The translations under genes were made by a program, and so were the position numbers. From positions 4,139,001-4,203,000 of the forward strand of contig JAGFBZ010000814.1 in the NCBI GenBank assembly GCA_018398805.1: a stretch of 64,000 nt of DNA, read 5' to 3'. A model generated the notes under the pieces. That model saw only the letters and a program-made list of their open reading frames with translations. It was not told where the DNA came from and made no database searches. The first letter of the stretch is position 1. Each line of letters begins with the position of its first letter. Source of the stretch: Hirundichthys speculiger. Taxonomy: Eukaryota; Chordata; Actinopteri; Beloniformes; Exocoetidae. Positions 58,489-64,000 of this stretch are shown in pieces.

Positions 58489-61400
58489 TCTCCCATTCAA
58501 AGATTGAATGCTGAATTGAAGGCTTTTAACAAAATGATATTGTCCAAGTCAACTTCCCAAGCTTCATAAAATGCCACTGCATCACTACATTTTCATTGCT
58601 TGTAGTATTTAATGTGCCAAACGCATTATTTTTTCCATCAAGGTTTTAGATAGAGTATCATGATCACAAATAGCCCTTTTACCATCTGGGTTTACATTGG
58701 GTGTCAGAGACAGTCCGTCAAGACTAGAGTAAGGCTATTATGATTTCCTTATAAGTTTTCAAAAGTAGTCCACCACTATAATGAGGCAGCAGGAGCACCA
58801 AATTAAAATAAAACTAGACATATTATGCCCTTTAAAAAAAAGTTAACAAACACCATTTATTTAGGTCTTGACAAAATGTCTGTGAACATGCTTTTGGTCA
58901 AAATACAACAGAGATCTGGACAAAAAAATAAATTTTCAGCCATACCTCCACTGCTCTTTTCAAAACAGCCACATTTTTTGAGGTATAGTGAGACACTTTA
59001 CTCCATGCCATCCCTCTCTTACATAGTGTGCGTTATTTGACATCTGGTTTGCAATGTTACACTCCCTTGTTCTGAGGTCATCTACAGCAAATGCTGCATG
59101 ATGTGAAGTTGGTTAGCGATACATATGGGGAAGCTACATAATTCTATTATGTGATGTCAAAATATCTTACAAATTTACAGCTCTTTTTAGATTGGAGTGG
59201 CCTTAGACATATTATTTTATGCATTTTTTGATTTGGTAGTCACTTCAAACAGTCAACATGATGTTCTTTAACAAAATATTTTAGTATTTCCCCTTAAATA
59301 TATGACAGCATTCACATGCAAAAAAGAAAAAATATTTGATGTGTGTAAACCTATAGATGAATTATTGAATATGATATTTTTACTTTTTATCTAGAATTCC
59401 AAATTTTGGATTATCTAGTTTTGTTTAGCCAGCTAATATACTGACTCCTGCACTCACATATATTTTTCAGAGCATTGCTAGTGTCTGAAGTCATACCAAT
59501 GCAATGATTAATAATTGTTGAATTAAATTGGGATTATTAATATGTGGTGAATTTTTGATCATCTCCCTTTAAATTCTCTGGAGCTAAAACTCCAAATAGA
59601 TGTGGATTGCTTGGAATAATGCATTTCAGCTAAAGTAGTTTAAAATACCGGACTGTAGAGGTCTTTAAATGTTCTGGTATTGTTTGGTTTGAAAAGAATA
59701 TCTTAATATTAATTTCATAAAGCTGTTTCTGCTTTTCATTCTGTCCTCTTGTGCTCCTACATGGATCCTGAATGAGTTGGGCACTCCGCCAGCCTGGGAG
59801 GGGTTGATGGTGGTTACATGGACAAGCACTTCAAGACAAGCATATTTTTGGAGGCTTAATGACTTGTACCTGTATTGATCTCCTGAGAAATGTATGATAT
59901 CATTGCATGATATCATTTGGAGAAAGCAACAAAAAGAAAAAAAACATGGGATATAGGGAACTGAGGAGGAGGAGGTGAGGGTAGAGGGTACAGATGTGTT
60001 GGTGCAAAGATTTGCAGGACGCTGATAGTGGGATCAAGATTGGATATTGATGAGATAGAGAATGACTGAACCACAGAAGCCTGAAATAAACTTTTGGAGG
60101 CACATAGCCTCACAGTCATTACAGTGAGGCTGCCTGGCCCTGCTCAACCTTGAGCCAGTCAATAAGCTATTATATCCATGCAAATTGTGGCCAAATCAGA
60201 GACCTGACATATTGGTATAATATTCCCCTGCAGTTACTGGGTCATGCATCATTACTGGGAATCAGCAACTACATGCACTTATACTCTCTTGTCATTGATT
60301 ATGCAGACTCAAAGGGGAAAATACCAACAATAGAATAATAACATGGTGTATATGTGTATTGGGTCATTAAGTTATTTTCTTTGATACCAAAAATTAAACA
60401 GTCTGCTAGGTCTCCATATCCCAGCCTTTTGAACCTTTTTTTTCTCTCATCTTTTTGTCAGTCTCCGCCCCAGTATCATCATACACCTCCCCAACCTTCC
60501 CCCCACCTTGTCATCTCTTCCATTCTCCCCATTTCTCTTCTTTCAGCAGTAAGACAGTCTGCCAGGTCATTTACTCTCTGTGACAGTGTAAAGCATCCAG
60601 CAGACCAGCATTTGGATGACGTAATTTGGGCTAAAAGCTGTGTAAACATTGCGGTGACCTTGGTTTTAAATTTGTCAATAAGGCTGGGTAGGAGAACAGA
60701 GAAGAGGATTGTGTGGGATTGAGAGCAACGTGCCCTGACTGTGATAGTTGGAAGTCTCTAGCTGACTGACTGTTGTGATAACCTGCTATACCTGAGTTTT
60801 ACATCTGACCCAAGCTGCACTCCTTTAACCTCCTTTCTGCACTTCCTTTCCGTATTGTCAAATCTCTCTGCTTACCAATCCTCAACTCCCCTCTTTTTAA
60901 TATTTGTGATCTTGCCTTCTCCTGGGCACTTATTGCCCTCGCTTATGCTTTCTGTACTCTCGTTTTTCTTTTTGTTTTGTTTTTTTTTGACCCCATTCCT
61001 TTCATGCTTTGATAGCAGTATTTCTGGCATTCTCCTGGCAGCTAATCAAGTGCTGCCCTCATTTTTCTCTACCTGTGTGTGTTTTTTTCTGTTTTCCTCC
61101 TGACATCTGTCTGGTTCAGGTTGTCATAAGCTCAAGAGGTCAACACAAATAAACACTGGCCAACAGCCAGGACAACACAGAGCTATTGATCTGGTTTGGT
61201 GGGATGATTTGTTGGACTTCCTCGTTGATCTCAGTCAGCTTTATGAACTCAAGATCTAGACTACATTGTGCTAGATCCATCATGTGGCAGAGGTTAAAAC
61301 ACCAAAGCAGTGCTCTAACATCAATGTAGTATTTCTTCATGGTTACACAGATAGAGAGGCCTTCTGCATTATCCGTGTTTGGCTGTTGTGTCTCAGGGCT

Positions 61401-62392
61401 TCTAAGGGCCCCTATACGCTGCGATTTTGGGGTTTCAAAGATGAAAGATCAGCATCATAAAAGAGTTGTTGGTATGTCTTGTTCAGAATCGCCTTTCCTT
61501 TGTCCTACAATCCAAACGGTTTGACAACGGTTATCACACCAGTCTTGCAATCAAAGACTAGTGTCGGAAATTATACGACTCCGTCTACTTACTAGCCAAT
61601 TAAAATTCATCTTGAAATAACATATTAATTTTTGTGACCTAGTGCCGAAACCATGATCACCACAACGTTCTTCTCCTTCATCTCTCCTTTTTTAAAGCAT
61701 TTTTGGCACACATAAATGCTACAATAAAGCAGCTTATTTTTATGTGTTGTTTTACTGCCACCACATACTGATGATGTAATTCTACATCCACCCGCATCTT
61801 CCACATCAGTCATAGCCCTACGATTCAAGAGGGGTCATCAATGTAGAGTCTGCACATAGCATTCTTGACATATCATACCCAAGACTAAGCAAATACAAAT
61901 CATACAGTATATAATGTTTTAATCTTATGCAACTACAGAAATGTGCAGTGTATAGTGTGAGACTTTTTTTTTTTTTTTTGCTGTCTACTATTTGTTTTTC
62001 ATCAATGCACTTTCTTTATTTCAATAATTTCCACACCTTTTGTGCTGATTTAGTGCACTAAATCAAAGGGGCATTTGCTCTGGCCCTCAAATCCTGGAAG
62101 TAGCCTGCTCTTCCATGGCTTCTACAAACACAAAAAAAAAATGGAGGGAAATATCTAATGTCTGAGTGAGGCCAAAAGGGCTGGAAACTTGGTGGTGTTG
62201 AAAGGCAGCAGTTAATTCAATGATTTCTAGTGAGTCCTTGCTTGGTATACTTCATTTCCTCTCATGTTTTCCCTTTTCCTTTCACAAGGAAATCCATACA
62301 CACAAATTTTTGGTCTGTCTTGTCTGATATTCCACTTGAGCCATCCACCTTACCTATGTTTGTGAATTGATAATATTAGTTTGATAGTCTTA
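58489..62392. other. No gene seen
   Basis: AT-rich non-coding sequence. A pyrimidine-rich acceptor-like site at 60546 precedes an open 74-bp stretch with a weak GTAATT donor; I did not accept it. AGGGCCCCTATACGCTGCGA at 61406 resembles a transposon end, but no partner was found. Confidence 0.55.
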
Positions 62393-62400
62393 GCCCTGGA

Positions 62401-63585
62401 TAGAGGTGTCCCGATCCGATATTCGTATCGGATCGGCCGCCGATATGAGCAAAAAATTTGGATCGGTATCGGATCGGCAAGCCCTAAAAATGCAGATCCA
62501 GACTCCCGATCCAGTTTTTTTCCAAAGTCCGTTCCGGGTTTTCCAGCGCACCGCGCAGCACATTATTCAGATAACCCGTTCCAGGTCTTGCTCTGTGTTT
62601 CCCTAATATCCGGTCCGCATTTTCCAGCACACCTTCAGCACACGAGCTGTTGCCAACTCTCCAATGAGAAAAGTCGCTAGAGGCTGTCCCGGAAGTCGCT
62701 AGAAGTCGCTAGATGCGACGGACGGACACGGACGGACGGACTGTCAGACGGGGGGGGGGCGGGGTGTTTGGTTTGTGGCTGTGCACTGTGCCCGACAGAG
62801 AGAGAGAAAGAGAGAGAAGCGCGGCTCGCGAGGCAGACAGCAGCCATCAGCGGCCAAGTGATGGCTTCAAACCTAGTGGTTTGAGTGCCAGTGAGTCGCT
62901 AAATCACCAGAAAAAGTCGCTAGATTTGTCGCTAGTCGTTTTTTACAAATTAAGTCGCTAGGGGGGTCTGGAAAGTCGCTAGATATAGCGACAAAGTCGC
63001 TAAATTGGCAACACTGCTCTCTCTGTCGGGCACAGTGCACAGCCACAAACACCCCGCCCCCCGCGCGAGACAACTCGAGCTCCTCTCCACCCCCCCCCCC
63101 ACCCCCCCCGTTTGGGACGTTTGGGACGTTTGGGAATCGTGACAAACTGCCACTGAACAGTGTCAAAGCACAGGTACTAATGTTGTTAATAGACGGTTAA
63201 ACTCAGGTTGTGTTTGCTTAATACAATTAACAATATTATCTGCACTTATGGCTTGTAAAGCCGTGGTTTACTGATGCCATTTCTGTTTGTTATTTATCAT
63301 TTTGTCTATTTTGTGTTGATTTGTTAAACAAATAGGTCCGTTTCTCGTTACCAACCAATGTGTATTATTCAAATGCACCTAATTCAGCTGGCTAGTTATT
63401 ATCAGGAGTAAAACCCTATTCAGCATGAGTCTGACAACAAAGTAAGTTGGCTAAATGACTTAAAACTTTAATACATGCTCAGATAGGCCGGTATCGGTAT
63501 CGGCAGATATCGGTATCGGATTGGAAGTACAAATAAATATCGGTATCGGATCGGAAGTTCAAAATGCTGGATCGGGACATCTCTA
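62401..63585. mobile_element. hAT-like MITE, complete, with nested inverted repeat
   Basis: Inverted ends TAGAGGTGTCCCGATCC and TAGAGATGTCCCGATCC (right, reverse complement) are flanked by a perfect 8-bp duplication GCCCTGGA (62393-62400 and 63586-63593). Subterminal GTATCGG/ATCGGATCGG motifs cluster at both ends. 1185 bp with no transposase frame. Its interior holds a second inverted-repeat unit (about 62640-63030). Confidence 0.92.
62640..63062. repeat. Nested inverted repeat with AGTCGCTAG motifs
   Basis: GTGGCTGTGCACTGTGCCCG and ACAGAGAGAG (from 62774) reappear inverted at 63017-63048, extended by GGGGCGGGGTGTTTG against CAAACACCCCGCCCC, so arms of about 45 bp could fold. Between and around them GTCGCTAG/GTCGCTAAA occurs about ten times, bounded by GTTGCCAA and TTGGCAAC. 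It looks like a separate element nested in the hAT-like MITE. Confidence 0.7.
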
Positions 63586-63593
63586 GCCCTGGA

Positions 63594-64000
63594 TATCTGT
63601 GCACCCTTGCCTGGCATCCCACAAATTCACTGGGTGATCACTCATGAAATTTGGTCTGATCTTAATCCTAGTCACATTTTTCAATAATTGCAAACAGAAC
63701 CCCTAATCCAAACTAAAACAAAAAATAATTTCTGAGCATATAAAATAATTATTCATTGTACATGCTGGAAAAATAATAATAATAATAATAATAATATTTA
63801 ACTTCATCTGTATTTCTGGGATGTCTTGGTTGCTCTGCACACTGCAAGTCATGGCACAGTATCTCAATAGAGTAAAAATATGGACTGGGACTGCAATCTT
63901 AAAATATTACTTTTTTCTTCTTTTTCAACCAGTCTGTTGTTAATTTGGGTGCTTTAGGTCATTGTATTAAACTATCACCCTGACTGAATCTTTTACATTT
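63594..64000. other. No gene seen; (AAT)n
   Basis: Non-coding sequence with an (AAT)n tract at about 63771-63797. Confidence 0.8.

Noticed and set aside
60547..60620. 74-bp exon after TTTCTCTTCTTTCAG
   Set aside because: The acceptor is good but the donor GAC|GTAATT is weak, two frames have early stops and nothing is recognised.
61406..61860. DNA transposon starting AGGGCCCCTATACGCTGCGA
   Set aside because: No inverted partner or target duplication was found within the window.

Overview
The window reads as vertebrate, almost certainly teleost fish, nuclear DNA. It is AT-rich, has no dense reading frames, carries long (CT)n, (CA)n and (AT)n microsatellites, and holds transposon families typical of fish: hAT-like elements with 8-bp target duplications, several Tc1/mariner lineages, RTE and L2-like LINEs, and tRNA-derived SINEs. 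No complete host gene is visible. Four short stretches (10886-10997, 24818-24934, 28871-28910, 37441-37525) have an open frame between plausible plus-strand splice sites. They suggest the window lies in large introns of one or more plus-strand genes that I could not name.

The most distinctive region is 1-4441, the 5' part of an endogenous retrovirus or LTR retrotransposon on the minus strand. In element order it has an LTR (4147-4441), a primer-binding site matching tRNA-Lys3 (4127-4144), a leader, one long intact gag-position frame of 583 residues (2075-3826), and then broken pro, RT and integrase remnants. A 55-bp minisatellite follows, and the window ends before any 3' LTR. The gag-position protein has a disordered acidic/proline-rich N-terminus, then about 130 residues that resemble a macro (ADP-ribose-binding) domain, then a basic tail. 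I see no CCHC knuckle and no capsid major homology region. This macro-like, gag-position protein is the best candidate for something undescribed.

From 4.4 to 26 kb there is mostly unannotated sequence with microsatellites, a dispersed palindrome-ended repeat (7214-7603), two candidate exons and a 1.2-kb hAT-like element (21914-23109). From 26 to 35.4 kb lies a nested transposon landscape. It includes a Tc1-like fossil split by a solo LTR with a 5-bp duplication, an L2-like LINE fragment, a pogo/Tigger-like MITE, a decayed mariner-type element, and a Tc1 element interrupted by a 1.2-kb inverted-repeat insert. From 39.9 to 50.5 kb there is a SINE, an RTE-type LINE, a mariner-type element interrupted by a Harbinger-like insert with CTT duplication, and a further mariner element with long terminal inverted repeats. 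From 57 to 63.6 kb there are a hAT-like element containing a relative of the 30.5-kb repeat and a second perfectly bounded hAT-like MITE.

The remaining stretches are non-coding as far as I can tell. Several short blocks (14.1, 20.2, 37.0, 44.8, 54.8 kb) have the look of conserved non-coding elements, which only alignment can test. Family names rest on motif recognition; no search was run.
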